A stretch of 64,000 nucleotides of DNA from Paenibacillus sp. FSL K6-1330 (GTDB lineage: Bacteria; Bacillota; Bacilli; Paenibacillales; Paenibacillaceae), in assembly GCF_037976825.1 (NCBI RefSeq), contig NZ_CP150269.1:5097501-5161500 (forward strand). Direction: 5' to 3'. A model generated the notes under the pieces. It worked only from the letters and a program-made list of their open reading frames with translations, ran no database searches and was not told where the DNA came from. Both the position numbers and the translations under genes were made by a program. This document shows, in pieces, positions 26,389-36,418 of the stretch (the stretch's first letter is position 1; each line of letters begins with the position of its first letter).

Positions 26389-28266
26389 TTAGATTCCTAA
26401 CGTATCTAGTATTTTATTGGCTAATGAAGCATAGTCCGGGCTAATCATGAGTTCCTGGTTAAACTCTATGGACAAATGATTGAGTTTACCTTGCCATGCA
26501 GTGTTCTCATACTCTGCTGCAATTTCAGCAGATCTTCCTCCGACAGAACCTATAAGAAATACTGGAAGACCAGCAGTTTTAGCCAACTCAATTTCTTCAT
26601 CAATACCTGGTGATAAGCCAGGCCTTAGGGTTTTTCCACCTAATACTATCATACATGCTGCTTTTTCATGATTAATCATTGCTTTTCTCATTGCTGTTAA
26701 ACTCTTTCCACGATCATTCTCTACATTATCAGTGCCTATAACAAATGCATGAGAGGACGCTTCATCAATAGTTGCCTCAGTAACAAAGTATCTTGAGATA
26801 AACATATGAACTGCTTGTACAAAGTCATTAGGACGTCGCAGCTTAGCAATATCAAATATAACTTGTTGGAATGTTGGATGAGCTCCAAAAATTACGTTCC
26901 CATTCCTATCTAGTATAGCTTGGATAAAAGCATAAAGCGCATTCCATAACGCTTGCTGGTATTCAGGTTCGCAGTCTGGAAATGCCCCTGATATAATCAC
27001 ACCCTTTCTCTGATTTGATGATAATAATTTCCCCCTAGAGTAAACCTCTAAACTCGATATGTATTCATCACAAGAATCAATAAAATGAGGATCTTCTATT
27101 AAATCCTGATTATTCTGTGGAGCCATTGGGGCAAGCAATATAGCAGCATCATAGACGTGTCCTAATCTTGGATGTTTTGAATATCCTTGTTCAATAATCG
27201 AATGGTTAAAGGTAGCTCTATCATCATCTCTTGGTATTCTTCCGTAGAAGCTAATGAGATGTGTCATTGGGCGTTGAATATAACGAAATCCATTTCTAGG
27301 TATCTTTACCTCATACATATAAGATTGCTCGTTTATTAATTCCAGTGATATTTTACCATCCCTGTCTAATTCTCTCATTCTTTGCAAATGACCAAAAACA
27401 CTCATTGAACACTCCCGCGAAATTTCAAACGCCTTATGTATTACAGAATCAACCAAATTTTGATCCACTTCCCTCAAGCTCAAATCTACAGATTTGATCC
27501 AAAAATGAGGGGATTCTGCAGGCTTTATTCTAAGTTTTACACGTCCAGTCTCTTCTCCTAGTTTTACCCATACTATAGGCAAATTCATTGATAATGCCAT
27601 TTTTATTTCCGTTTCAATCCAAGAAGATTCACCACTTTGGGGGGTATCTAAAAAAATCACAGCATCACTCTTACGAAGATTGTTTTCAATCACATCTTGT
27701 GCTTTCTCTCCAACATGAATATCACTTAAATCGCGAAACCGATTTTGGGCTCTTAAACATAAAGCATCATAAAATCCACCTGCAACTGCCTCGCCATCGG
27801 ATCTACGATGACTTAGAAACAAAGACATGTTCCTTCTTGTTAATGTGGGCTGTAAAATAGAAACAGCATCTCTAGCTACAGCTATAGCAATTGTCTCTAA
27901 CTGTGAATTAGTTAGATTCCTTCTTTCAATAGCATCCTTAACATCATAACTTTGCGGATCGGGTATACATCTCGGAGGAACTCGATGTGCAGGTGATATC
28001 GAAATGGGATAGAATTCTACTCCTGAATGCACTCCTTCGCTGAGAAATTTATCAAATAATTCAGAGTAGTTATTATCAGCTCGATTAAAAAAAATGACGA
28101 CATCTCTTTCTGTAGGCTGACCCATAGATTGATGTAAATTCATCTCGTTTTGAATTATTCTAGTCTCAGCATGCCTGTTTAATTCATGCAAACAGAATTC
28201 ATAGAATCTATGAGCTTGATCATCTTTTCCTATTGTAACTCCTGGATCTGCAATATAAACTCGCAT
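26389..28266 (-). CDS. TIR-SLOG single-chain protein
   Basis: A 625-residue protein. ATG 28266 is chosen because AGAGGTG lies 6 bases before it, although the frame is open to 28317. Residues about 1-130 form an unassigned alpha/beta domain ([20 protein letters not shown]). Residues about 142-245 form a TIR domain ([40 protein letters not shown] with the expected glutamate, then [10 protein letters not shown]). The C-terminal 290 residues resemble a SLOG Rossmann domain ([61 protein letters not shown]). One chain thus holds both a putative signal maker and a signal reader. It is the first gene of the island's transcription direction, 22 bp before the frameshifted ThsB copy. Confidence 0.85.
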   Translation of the reverse strand: MRVYIADPGVTIGKDDQAHRFYEFCLHELNRHAETRIIQNEMNLHQSMGQPTERDVVIFFNRADNNYSELFDKFLSEGVHSGVEFYPISISPAHRVPPRCIPDPQSYDVKDAIERRNLTNSQLETIAIAVARDAVSILQPTLTRRNMSLFLSHRRSDGEAVAGGFYDALCLRAQNRFRDLSDIHVGEKAQDVIENNLRKSDAVIFLDTPQSGESSWIETEIKMALSMNLPIVWVKLGEETGRVKLRIKPAESPHFWIKSVDLSLREVDQNLVDSVIHKAFEISRECSMSVFGHLQRMRELDRDGKISLELINEQSYMYEVKIPRNGFRYIQRPMTHLISFYGRIPRDDDRATFNHSIIEQGYSKHPRLGHVYDAAILLAPMAPQNNQDLIEDPHFIDSCDEYISSLEVYSRGKLLSSNQRKGVIISGAFPDCEPEYQQALWNALYAFIQAILDRNGNVIFGAHPTFQQVIFDIAKLRRPNDFVQAVHMFISRYFVTEATIDEASSHAFVIGTDNVENDRGKSLTAMRKAMINHEKAACMIVLGGKTLRPGLSPGIDEEIELAKTAGLPVFLIGSVGGRSAEIAAEYENTAWQGKLNHLSIEFNQELMISPDYASLANKILDTLGI

Positions 28267-28970
28267 AAAAACACCTCTAGTTTGGAATAGTATCAATATC
28301 AGAGCTGTAGCAGACACAAAAAACCTAATCTAAAGAACTAAAACACTAGGTATATTATACCATAAATGTGAAATGCATAAATAGATCTTATTAACTATTA
28401 AGGTTTTACGACAACTTTTATGTACCCAATCTCTAATTGTATCGTTTTGATAGCTTTACCTTTCAACAATTAATCTGCTACAGTTCTCAAAAACAAAACT
28501 ATCCCAATGACCACTCTTCTGAACCAGTCCATCCAAGAGTTGCTTTATTTCTTTTCGATTTCATTGAGATTTACCCTTGTAAAGGTTAAAGCATTAATGT
28601 CAATATCGACCAATCATCCGGCTGCGCGACCTCTACAATGATATTTATTAAAAACAGCTGTAGATACCTGAACAATAGCACAAATGTCCTATATGAACCG
28701 TTCGGACAAATCGAAAGCCGCTTGCCAGGTGGAATACCACTAGAGGCATTCGAATGGAATACGAAGTCATCTCCTTCAGCAAACTTTTCATCTTCAAAAA
28801 GTCTACTAGACCAATAGCTTCAGATATTGGAACCATCTTTAGGCTTTGAAAATCACCTGTCCATTTATTTATTACTCATAGAAAATCAGAGCGCTTCAAA
28901 CCCAAACAAATGACAGGGGAGAGCCCTATTTACATGCTTTATCATCTAACCCTGAATTATTTAATAAACC
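28267..28970. other. Gap between defence island and GH95 gene
   Basis: About 700 AT-rich bases, presumably with the island promoter near 28.3 kb. A 62-codon minus-strand frame (28648-28836) has no ribosome site and no recognisable family. No repeats, tRNA or integrase relic was seen that would define an island border. Confidence 0.45.
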
Positions 28971-31301
28971 CTATGGGACTTCCCACAACATCCCTTTCTC
29001 AAGTCCCACCTCCATCTCCCTCCCCCCATAAAACACCCGCACACTCTTATCCTCATTCCCCTTCACCCTCGCCTCAACCAACTTCCCATCTGCCCAGCTC
29101 ATATCCACCTCAATATTCCCTTTTGCCTTCAGCCCTGTCACGCTGCCCGTCGGCCACATCGTCGGCAGTGCAGGCAGAAGATGAATCTCGCCCTCGTGGC
29201 TCTGCAGCAGCATTTCCGCAATGGCGGCGGTGCCGCCGAAGTTGCCGTCGATGACAAAGATGTTGGCCTCGGCTCCGGCTACGCCGGGTTTGGAGTAGGT
29301 GAGCATATTGTCGAAACACAGCTCCCCGATCAGGTGAGCAATATGCTGGACGGCTTGGTCTCCGTCATGCAATCGGGCATAAAAGAGTCCGAACAGCGCT
29401 GCGGTAAATTCAATGTCTTCCAGGTCGGCTCGGCTGTTCCGATTCTCCAATGTCACTCGGGCTGCCGCAGCGAGTTCCGGCGTATGATGCGGGGTGATTT
29501 GGCTGCCGGGATACAGGGCAAACAGATGAGACAAATGGCGATGCTCCGGCTGCGCCTCCTCATAGTCCTCCAGCCATTCCTGCAGTTGCCCCTTCTTGCC
29601 GATCATCAGCGGAGGCAATTGGTCCAGCGCCGTCTGCCATTTCTGCTGAAGCTCCTCATCCACGCCCAAGGTCTGTGCTGCGTTCACGCAGAACGTCAGC
29701 AGATCCCGAACCAGGACCTGATCCATGGTCGGGCCCATGGACAGCTGCTGATGCCCATCCTCCGGTTTGCTTGTATAAAAGCTGTTTTCCGGCGAATTCG
29801 ACGGACCTGTCACCAGCCAGCCATACTTCGGATGTACCGTCATGTAATCCATGAAAAAGGCTGCGGCCTCCTTCAGGATAGGATATGCCAGTTCCTCCAG
29901 AAAAGCCCGATCGCGGTTGTACGCGTAGTGCTCCATCATATGCGTCGCGATCCACAGTCCGCCCGTCACATTCAGCCCCCAGGAGGTTCCCCACCCCGGT
30001 GACGCAAATCCCCAGGCATTGGAGAATACATGGGCCACCCAGCCGTCGGCATCGTAGTAATGGCGTGCCGCCGAGCGACCGGCCACCGATAGCTGCTGGA
30101 TATACCGCATGAGCGGCTCATGGCTCTCGCTCAGGTTCGCGGCCTCCGTCGGAAAATAGTTCATCTGGGTGTTCACATCCAGGTGATAATCGCAGCTCCA
30201 GGCCATCTTGTTGGCTTCGCCGTCATTCCATATGCCTTGCAAATGCATGGGCAGGATGGAGTCTTGTCGTGACCCGCTAATCGTCAAGTACCGGCCGTAT
30301 TGATAAAACAACGCAAACAACGCCGGATCATCCCGCTTGCCCAACTTAAACCTGCCGATCCGCTCGTCCGTAGGCAGACTGGCATGCTCGGAGCTTCCCA
30401 GATCTAATCGTACGCGGGCATACAGCAGGTGATAATCCGCCAGATGCTTGGCTTTCAGCTCGTCATACCCTAGCAGCAGAGCCTGTTCTAGCTGCAACGC
30501 GCTTTTCTCCCGCCAGCTCTCACCTTCTTCACGATAATCCGTATTCACCGCAAAATAAATCGCCGCTTCATCCGCCCCGGATACGCTTATGGTGTCATCC
30601 GTGAAACTCACCTGCCCGCCTTCCGTTACGACGCGCAGCTGGCCTTGGCAGGACGTCCCGCACTCCCCATTGCTATGTATGCCTTCCAACGCCTGTCCCT
30701 GGAATTCGATCGTGTTCTTTTCGGTTACGACAGCATGAAAAGGACCGTTCTCGCCTCGAATCGAAATGCGGAATGACACGCCTAACGAGCCAATGCTGCG
30801 GCGGATCCGCGAAACGATGACCTGATCGGGGTGGGAAGCAAATACCTCTCGCGTCATCTCCGCTTCATCGATCTCGCAAAAAGAACGCGCCATTGCCTCC
30901 TGTAGATCCAGTTCCCGATGGAACAACAGTTCAGCTGCTGCATTTTGTCTCCCGCCCTCGGATGGCTTCACGTTATGGTCAAACTCCAGAAAGACTTGGC
31001 ATAGTCCCAGATTGGTGCCAAAATTCAATTTTTCCGGCTCCAAGTGCTTCTTGGCCAGCCGATCGCCTTCGCGATAATCGCCCTGGAAGAAATGCTGCCG
31101 CATCCGCTCCAAATCCGCTTTGCTGTTGCATCGCCCTTGAGCTGGCTCCGGCTGGCCGGACCAATAGGTGGTTTCGGTGATATGCCATATCTCTCTGTCA
31201 GGGGTGGATACCACCACATTCCCCATTCGGCCATTGCCGATCGGCAGCCCTTGCGACCAGCCCTGGGCCGGGTTCGTATACCAAAGCTTCATATCTGTCA
31301 T
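28971..31301 (-). CDS. GH95 alpha-L-fucosidase
   Basis: A 776-residue cytoplasmic glycosidase of family GH95, which hydrolyses alpha-1,2-linked L-fucose with inversion; some members prefer L-galactose. Markers: LWYTNPAQGWSQGLPIGNGR at the start, the beta-sandwich N-terminal domain, then the (alpha/alpha)6 barrel with WSCDYHLDVNTQMNYFPTEA (catalytic asparagine and aspartate region, about 375-395), TSWGLNVTGGLWIATHMMEH and GNFGGTAAIAEMLLQS. Length is usual. No signal peptide. A relic of another copy's C-terminus lies at 44.9-45.1 kb. Upstream at about 31340 an AAGCGCT half-site resembles the operator before the clan-D gene. Confidence 0.93.
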   Translation of the reverse strand: MTDMKLWYTNPAQGWSQGLPIGNGRMGNVVVSTPDREIWHITETTYWSGQPEPAQGRCNSKADLERMRQHFFQGDYREGDRLAKKHLEPEKLNFGTNLGLCQVFLEFDHNVKPSEGGRQNAAAELLFHRELDLQEAMARSFCEIDEAEMTREVFASHPDQVIVSRIRRSIGSLGVSFRISIRGENGPFHAVVTEKNTIEFQGQALEGIHSNGECGTSCQGQLRVVTEGGQVSFTDDTISVSGADEAAIYFAVNTDYREEGESWREKSALQLEQALLLGYDELKAKHLADYHLLYARVRLDLGSSEHASLPTDERIGRFKLGKRDDPALFALFYQYGRYLTISGSRQDSILPMHLQGIWNDGEANKMAWSCDYHLDVNTQMNYFPTEAANLSESHEPLMRYIQQLSVAGRSAARHYYDADGWVAHVFSNAWGFASPGWGTSWGLNVTGGLWIATHMMEHYAYNRDRAFLEELAYPILKEAAAFFMDYMTVHPKYGWLVTGPSNSPENSFYTSKPEDGHQQLSMGPTMDQVLVRDLLTFCVNAAQTLGVDEELQQKWQTALDQLPPLMIGKKGQLQEWLEDYEEAQPEHRHLSHLFALYPGSQITPHHTPELAAAARVTLENRNSRADLEDIEFTAALFGLFYARLHDGDQAVQHIAHLIGELCFDNMLTYSKPGVAGAEANIFVIDGNFGGTAAIAEMLLQSHEGEIHLLPALPTMWPTGSVTGLKAKGNIEVDMSWADGKLVEARVKGNEDKSVRVFYGGREMEVGLEKGMLWEVP

Positions 31302-31373
31302 GTTGTTTTCTCCTCTTCAATTGATTTTCCAGTATGGATACAAGCGCTATCCCTTTCAGCAAAAAGCAAGAAA

Positions 31374-31406
31374 TCGCGATTCCCGGATAGAGCCGAGAAC
31401 CGCGAT
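31374..31406 (-). terminator. Terminator-like hairpin after the secreted clan-D glycosidase
   Basis: On the minus strand ATCGCGGTTCTCGG pairs with CCGGGAATCGCGAT (G-U pairs allowed) and is followed by a T-rich tail. It lies about 40 bp after the stop at 31445. Confidence 0.6.
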
Positions 31407-31444
31407 GAACTTGCAGATGTACATAATTAATCTATGACTTCTTG

Positions 31445-34054
31445 TTATGGATTAGGGACGATTTTATAAATCTTGGATTCAGCCGCTTTAAGCGTCACAT
31501 TCAGCGAAGAGCCAGACACCGTCTGAGATTGACCGCTCCATACATCCGTCACCGTATATGACGCCGCCCCTTCCGAAGCGATACCGACACGAACGAGATC
31601 CACGGTGTGCTGTGCCGCATTGTGCGTATAGTTAAACACGGCTACATAGTGGGTTCCCTGATCGTCCAGCACGAATACGTTCGCTGCCTGCGTGCCCGTG
31701 TTGCCTTCTACCGGCCGGAACGCCTTGCCCTTCATCGCTAGCCCGTTCACTTCCGGGTTGGTCAGCAGCGTTTCCATGTACTGCCGTGCCGTCGCATCCG
31801 TTACGTCATCCGAATTCAGGAAGACCGTGCCGGAGATCGCGGCCGCATTGACGCGAGACTGCGCGCCTTCCATCGATCCGCCTTTGGTTAAGTGCATATA
31901 GTCCGGATCGGTATAATGGTAGATCGTTCCGTTCTGCCACCAGCCGTACGTCAGATTGTTCAGCTGGTATTCCGTGCTGCCGATGCTGCCGTCGATATCG
32001 CAGGAGATGCGGCGGCTGTGCGCATATTGGCTAGGGAACAGCGGCGCGATGGAAGCGCTGATGAACATGGAGCCGTCCAGCACTTCATTCACGTAAGCCA
32101 TCCCTTGGTTATAGGCCTGGATGCCGGTTTGAACGCTAGGGTCATAATGCTTGCCTTCCATTGCCCCATGGCTCAGAAAATCGATTTTGATATATTCAAA
32201 GCCCTTGCTCTTGAACTTATTCATGTAATAATCGATCCGCTGCTTCACGCCCGGATGCGTCGGATCCACGGCATAAGCGCCGTCCAGCGTCGGCAGCACG
32301 TTGCCGTCCCCATCGCGCAGCACGATATCGCCGTATTTATATTTGCCGTTCGTCCCTTCGACTTCCTGCTCCATATTGTTGCCCCAGTACACGAACGGCG
32401 AATAATAGATGCCGGCCTTCTGTCCATTGCTATGAATGAGCTGAACCAGATCCGTCAGCTGCTGATCCGTCATGTTATCCCAATAGGAATCGAGATTGAT
32501 GTAGATATCGCCTTCATTGTTGAAGGAATGGTTCTGAATATGGTCTTTAAAATAATTGGAGACCGAGACTGCCTTGTCAAAGCTTAAATCGCTGGCATAA
32601 GCTCCCCAGCTGTTCCAGCCGACCGGAACGCCTTCAGGAATGTCTTCGCCAAAGGCTAACGGAGGCTGGATCGCTGCATTCACCTGACCAAACGCCTCCA
32701 GCCCGGTCCGGTAATCCTCGAAAAAGCCGACCATGATTTTCGGCGAAGCAATCTGCTTGCCCGTTACCTTTCCATGCGGGATCGTGTCCCACGTGGAGGT
32801 GGATGACGTAAATCCGCCATATACGCGCAGTTTGTTCAATTTGTCATTCGATCCGCTCCAATAGATGCCGGTCTTCCACGTGTCATGCGTCACCGATCCG
32901 ATGACGAGGCCGTTCCGGCTCGTATTGTCATAGATGGCCGTCAGCTCCGAACTGACATACAGACCATTGTTGAGGCCGGTATTCATCGACTTCGCCTGGT
33001 ATCTGGACCAAGCATCATTGTCGAAAGGAACGACGAGGACCCGGTTATCGTCATAACTGCCGATGTCGATGCCGCCTCTTGCTTCCATCGTGATGGGTGC
33101 TATGTTCCCCGTAGATATTGCGGAATGATGGGTAGCGACTGTTTCCGTAAGCAGATACGGCCCGTCTTCGTAGACATAATAGATTTGGCTGAGCGATGGC
33201 ATTCCCCCATCCTCATTCACGACCGTCACCTTGATGCCCTTGCCGGTGGCATCCTGGAATGGGACCACCTGATTTTTATAAAATTTATGATGTTTATAAT
33301 CTTTGCTTGCAACCATCCGGTCGAGCTGGATCTCGCTGTATAACCCCGTGGCAACCGCTTGGCCGTTCCAATTGTATTGGGACAATCCGGTCGAGGTGTT
33401 GTACAACAGCTCATACGTCGGATTGGATACTTTGAAGCCGTTGGCATACTCGGTTAGGGTGATCGAGCCATAACTGGTGGCTTTCTTTTGCTTGCCCAAA
33501 TCGCCAATGCTTCCATCTGAGCCTGATCCGTCATCGCCGGCTGAATCAAAGGTCAGCTCAATTTTGTCAAAATCGGGCGAGTATCCGCCTGCGTCATCGA
33601 ACAAAATTGTGTTGCTGCCCTGATTCAAGTAAATTTGAATCTGATAGGTGCCGATCGTGTTCCAATCTGCTGTTTTCGGAAAACTGAAGTTCTCCTTTTC
33701 CGCTCCGTTCACGGAGATCGAAGCTGCGCGGGAATCCCCGGAGATGTAGAACATGTTCATATTGTATATACCGGCCTTATCGGCCTGAATCCCGTTAAAC
33801 GTCAGGGTGGAACCGCCGTACAGATTGCCGGCTTTTTGCCCGCCCGAACAGAAGCCGCAATCGACTGCACCTGCATTGCCGGTAAACGAGTTCTGAGAAG
33901 CCTCTGCCTCGTAGGAAAGGATGCCTCCGGCCGTTTGACTCGGCTGCTGCGGTTCTGCCGAAGCAAAGGAGCTGCCTAGCATAGCCCCCGCTAACAGCAT
34001 CGATAAGAATAGCATGAATGACTTTTGGAAGAATTTGAACGGATAAATACTCAC
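31445..34054 (-). CDS. Secreted clan-D (melibiase-like) glycoside hydrolase with CBM35-like module
   Basis: An 869-residue exported enzyme. GTG 34054 is preferred: AAGGAGG lies about 10 bases before it and the product then starts with a signal peptide (FMLFLSMLLAGAMLGSSFAS). Residues about 45-180 are a carbohydrate-binding module of the CBM35/6 type (ILSYEAEASQNSF, GGSTLTFNGIQ, IQIYLNQGSNTILFDDAGGY). The catalytic part shows VPVGWNSWGAYA, the likely nucleophile in YIKIDFLSHGAMEGKHYD and SRRISCDIDGSIG. It ends in a beta-sandwich. It is paralogous to the next upstream gene over most of its length. Alpha-galactosidase-like activity on an outer polysaccharide is inferred. It lies 20 bp from its paralogue in one operon. 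Confidence 0.88.
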   Translation of the reverse strand: MSIYPFKFFQKSFMLFLSMLLAGAMLGSSFASAEPQQPSQTAGGILSYEAEASQNSFTGNAGAVDCGFCSGGQKAGNLYGGSTLTFNGIQADKAGIYNMNMFYISGDSRAASISVNGAEKENFSFPKTADWNTIGTYQIQIYLNQGSNTILFDDAGGYSPDFDKIELTFDSAGDDGSGSDGSIGDLGKQKKATSYGSITLTEYANGFKVSNPTYELLYNTSTGLSQYNWNGQAVATGLYSEIQLDRMVASKDYKHHKFYKNQVVPFQDATGKGIKVTVVNEDGGMPSLSQIYYVYEDGPYLLTETVATHHSAISTGNIAPITMEARGGIDIGSYDDNRVLVVPFDNDAWSRYQAKSMNTGLNNGLYVSSELTAIYDNTSRNGLVIGSVTHDTWKTGIYWSGSNDKLNKLRVYGGFTSSTSTWDTIPHGKVTGKQIASPKIMVGFFEDYRTGLEAFGQVNAAIQPPLAFGEDIPEGVPVGWNSWGAYASDLSFDKAVSVSNYFKDHIQNHSFNNEGDIYINLDSYWDNMTDQQLTDLVQLIHSNGQKAGIYYSPFVYWGNNMEQEVEGTNGKYKYGDIVLRDGDGNVLPTLDGAYAVDPTHPGVKQRIDYYMNKFKSKGFEYIKIDFLSHGAMEGKHYDPSVQTGIQAYNQGMAYVNEVLDGSMFISASIAPLFPSQYAHSRRISCDIDGSIGSTEYQLNNLTYGWWQNGTIYHYTDPDYMHLTKGGSMEGAQSRVNAAAISGTVFLNSDDVTDATARQYMETLLTNPEVNGLAMKGKAFRPVEGNTGTQAANVFVLDDQGTHYVAVFNYTHNAAQHTVDLVRVGIASEGAASYTVTDVWSGQSQTVSGSSLNVTLKAAESKIYKIVPNP

Positions 34055-34074
34055 TGAACCTCTCCTCCTTCTAT

Positions 34075-36135
34075 TCATTGATTTCGGCTTAATTTTAGGA
34101 TTTTCGATTCGGCTGGCGCCAGCTCGACCGTAAGTGTGCCTTCCGATTGACCCGCCGTTCCTTCCCACACATCCAGGACCGTGTAGGTAGCGTGCGCCTC
34201 TAGGCCGCAGCGTTTCAAGGTAACCGTCTTCTGTACGGACTCGGCCCCGTCAAAGTTAAATACGGCAATATACGTTGTTCCCGGTTCGCTTGGATGTGTC
34301 AGTACAAACGTATCCGCAGCCTGTTTCCCGAGATTCCCCTCTACGGGCACAAAGGTTCTACCCAATCGGGCAATCTCAGTGATTGCCTCATTTCCCAGCC
34401 AGGTCTTGGCGCGCCATGCCGCTTCCTCATGCCGGAAGTCATCGCCCAGCAGCAGCACCGTTCCCGAGATCACGGACGCGGTCAGACGGCTTCGCCCTTC
34501 ATGACGGGTCGTCGAATCCTGGTAGAAGCTTTTATAGATCACGGCATGGTCCGGATCGTTAAAGCGGTACAGCGTATCGTTCATCCACCACCCGTGCGTC
34601 AGCGAGTTCAGCAAATATTCCGTATCCTTGATCGTTCCGAACACATCGCAGGAAATTCTGCGGCTGTGCGCATAGGAATAAGGGAACAGCGGGGCAATCG
34701 ACAGGTTGATGAAGAACGGTCTGCCGATCCGCTCCGGGGAGAGTTTATCCGTCAAATACGACAGGCCGTAATTGTATGCAGCGATCCCCGTCGTAATATC
34801 AGGGTTATGATGCTTGCCCTCCAGAGCCCCGTGAGCCATGAAGTCCAGTTTGATATACTCAAATCCCTCGGAGATGAATTTATCCGTGAACCAATCGATT
34901 CGCGCCAGGTTTCCGGGATGCGTAGGATCAATCGCAAGACCGCCGTCAACATCCGGCAAAATCTCGCCATCCTGGTCGCGAAGCAGGATATCGCCATAGG
35001 TATACTTCCCATCGGTGCCCTCCACGGGGTTCCCGAACCCAGCCGGACTTCCCCAGAAAGCAAACGGCGTCCAGTATGTACCGGGTTTGTGCCCGTTCTC
35101 GCGGACCCTTTTCAAGGCATCCTCCATCTCGGCAGGCGTCAGGCGATCCCAGAACGCATCGAAATTAATGTACAGGGTATCCTCGTTATGAAAGCCCTGC
35201 GGCTGAACCTCCCGCTTCAGAAAATCGCTCGTCGCCACATAGAGGTCGTAATCCAGCGTGCTCATGGCGGCCGACCAACTGTTCCAACCGATCGGGACGC
35301 CGCCGTCCCAGCTCAGAGCAGGCGCTACCTTCGTATTCGCTTCCCCATACGCTTCGAGTCCTGCCCGGTAATCGTCGTAATCCCCTACCATAACCAGCGG
35401 AGATTCGACGCGCGTTCCTCTTACGTAGCCATGCGGCTGGGAATCTCGGGTCATGGTGTCGGCCGCGCCAGCGTACAGTTCCACTTCATCCAGCTTGCCT
35501 GCAGTTTCCCCTTTGACGCGAATGCCTGTTTTCCATACGTCATGACTGATCGATCCCAGGATCAATCCATTGCGGCTATCCGGCTGGAACAAGGCCGTCA
35601 CTTCGTAACTTTCCGTCTCCAGAGGGGCCGTCTCCGTCAGATAGCGCACCCATTTGTCATTGTCATACGGCACGCGCAGCACATGCAGCGCTTCTCCCGG
35701 AACCGTCTCGCTCCCGCTGGATACGCTATCGGTTTTCACCACCGCGATGCGGTTTACCTTTAATTCCTCTTGGTCGACAATGACGACCCGCGTGATGAAA
35801 GATGAAGTTCCTTCATAGACGTAAAAATGCTGTTCCAGTCCTGGGAGCAGATCGGATTCATGCTTAATCACGGCATGGATTCCTGTTCCGAACCGATCTT
35901 GGATCTTCTCCGGCTGCCCTATCATATAATGGCGGTCGTAATTTCCCGTATGGTATTCCCGGCCCTGCCAACGAAAGCCGCTTCGTACTTCTTGCAGAGC
36001 GAATCCCCTGCTGCCTGCGTAGGCGTAATCGCCTTTTTCCAAATCCACCTCAATGGCCACCATGCCATTCGCCAAGCGAATGTGAGTTTCGGCATTCACC
36101 CCCACGTTCACCGCCGTATCGCTGCTTCCTAACAT
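34075..36135 (-). CDS. Cytoplasmic clan-D (melibiase-like) glycoside hydrolase
   Basis: A 686-residue paralogue of the downstream secreted enzyme without signal peptide or CBM. Shared landmarks: VPIGWNSWSAAMS, TLYINFDAFWDRLTPAEMED, YIKLDFMAHGALEGKHHN (likely nucleophile aspartate), YAHSRRISCDVFGTIKDTEY and WWMNDTLYRFNDPDH. The start is set at ATG 36135, about 10 bases after AAGGAGG; the frame is open to 36186. It probably finishes the breakdown of oligosaccharides released by the secreted paralogue. A TATAAT promoter with an overlapping AAAGCGCTTT palindrome lies 80-110 bp upstream, implying sugar or catabolite control. Confidence 0.86.
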   Translation of the reverse strand: MLGSSDTAVNVGVNAETHIRLANGMVAIEVDLEKGDYAYAGSRGFALQEVRSGFRWQGREYHTGNYDRHYMIGQPEKIQDRFGTGIHAVIKHESDLLPGLEQHFYVYEGTSSFITRVVIVDQEELKVNRIAVVKTDSVSSGSETVPGEALHVLRVPYDNDKWVRYLTETAPLETESYEVTALFQPDSRNGLILGSISHDVWKTGIRVKGETAGKLDEVELYAGAADTMTRDSQPHGYVRGTRVESPLVMVGDYDDYRAGLEAYGEANTKVAPALSWDGGVPIGWNSWSAAMSTLDYDLYVATSDFLKREVQPQGFHNEDTLYINFDAFWDRLTPAEMEDALKRVRENGHKPGTYWTPFAFWGSPAGFGNPVEGTDGKYTYGDILLRDQDGEILPDVDGGLAIDPTHPGNLARIDWFTDKFISEGFEYIKLDFMAHGALEGKHHNPDITTGIAAYNYGLSYLTDKLSPERIGRPFFINLSIAPLFPYSYAHSRRISCDVFGTIKDTEYLLNSLTHGWWMNDTLYRFNDPDHAVIYKSFYQDSTTRHEGRSRLTASVISGTVLLLGDDFRHEEAAWRAKTWLGNEAITEIARLGRTFVPVEGNLGKQAADTFVLTHPSEPGTTYIAVFNFDGAESVQKTVTLKRCGLEAHATYTVLDVWEGTAGQSEGTLTVELAPAESKILKLSRNQ

Positions 36136-36204
36136 CTGTGGATTGCCTCCTTCTGCGTGCATCTGTGCTGCATTCAGGCCGTTCAACTTTTAGAGCCTTT
36201 TACA

Positions 36205-36280
36205 GCTTGCTATCATTATAGAGACGCGGGTAAAGCGCTTTCTATACAACGATCTTCCGATCCATATCGGGATGTAACGC
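36205..36280 (-). promoter_or_regulatory. Promoter with LacI/CcpA-like operator, upstream of the clan-D operon; copy 1 of a 76-bp repeat
   Basis: On the minus strand CTATAATGATAG gives a perfect TATAAT at 36219-36214. Just upstream lies the palindrome AAAGCGCTTT (36231-36240 area), the form bound by LacI-family regulators and similar to the core of CcpA cre sites, placed where binding would block polymerase. Further upstream the block holds CCGAT/ATCGG arms. The whole block recurs at 43522-43597 with about 7 differences in 76. Confidence 0.7.
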
Positions 36281-36343
36281 ATCTGGAGCGACTCATTTGT
36301 TAAAATGCAATATGGCCTCATTTCGCTATGAAATCACCTAATT

Positions 36344-36385
36344 AAAAAGGTTACCCGAGGACAAACGAATCGCCCGGATAACCTC
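36344..36385 (-). terminator. Rho-independent terminator after the VOC pseudogene
   Basis: Minus-strand stem AGGTTATCCGGG pairing with CTCGGGTAACCT, then TTTTTA. It follows the relic stop at 36419, showing that the relic was once a transcription unit end. Confidence 0.75.
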
Positions 36386-36418
36386 TGTAAATACATAAGC
36401 TATATTGAAATAAAGCAC

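Noticed and set aside
18205..28266. CBASS, retron, Gabija or restriction-modification system
   Set aside because: No cyclase, reverse transcriptase, helicase, nuclease or methyltransferase motif occurs within the island; the SIR2-SLOG and TIR content fits Thoeris.
28648..28836. A 62-codon minus-strand ORF
   Set aside because: No ribosome site, no family, and surrounded by stops; treated as intergenic.
18169..28970. Integrated phage or plasmid island with attachment sites
   Set aside because: No integrase, tRNA end, phage structural gene or flanking direct repeat was seen.
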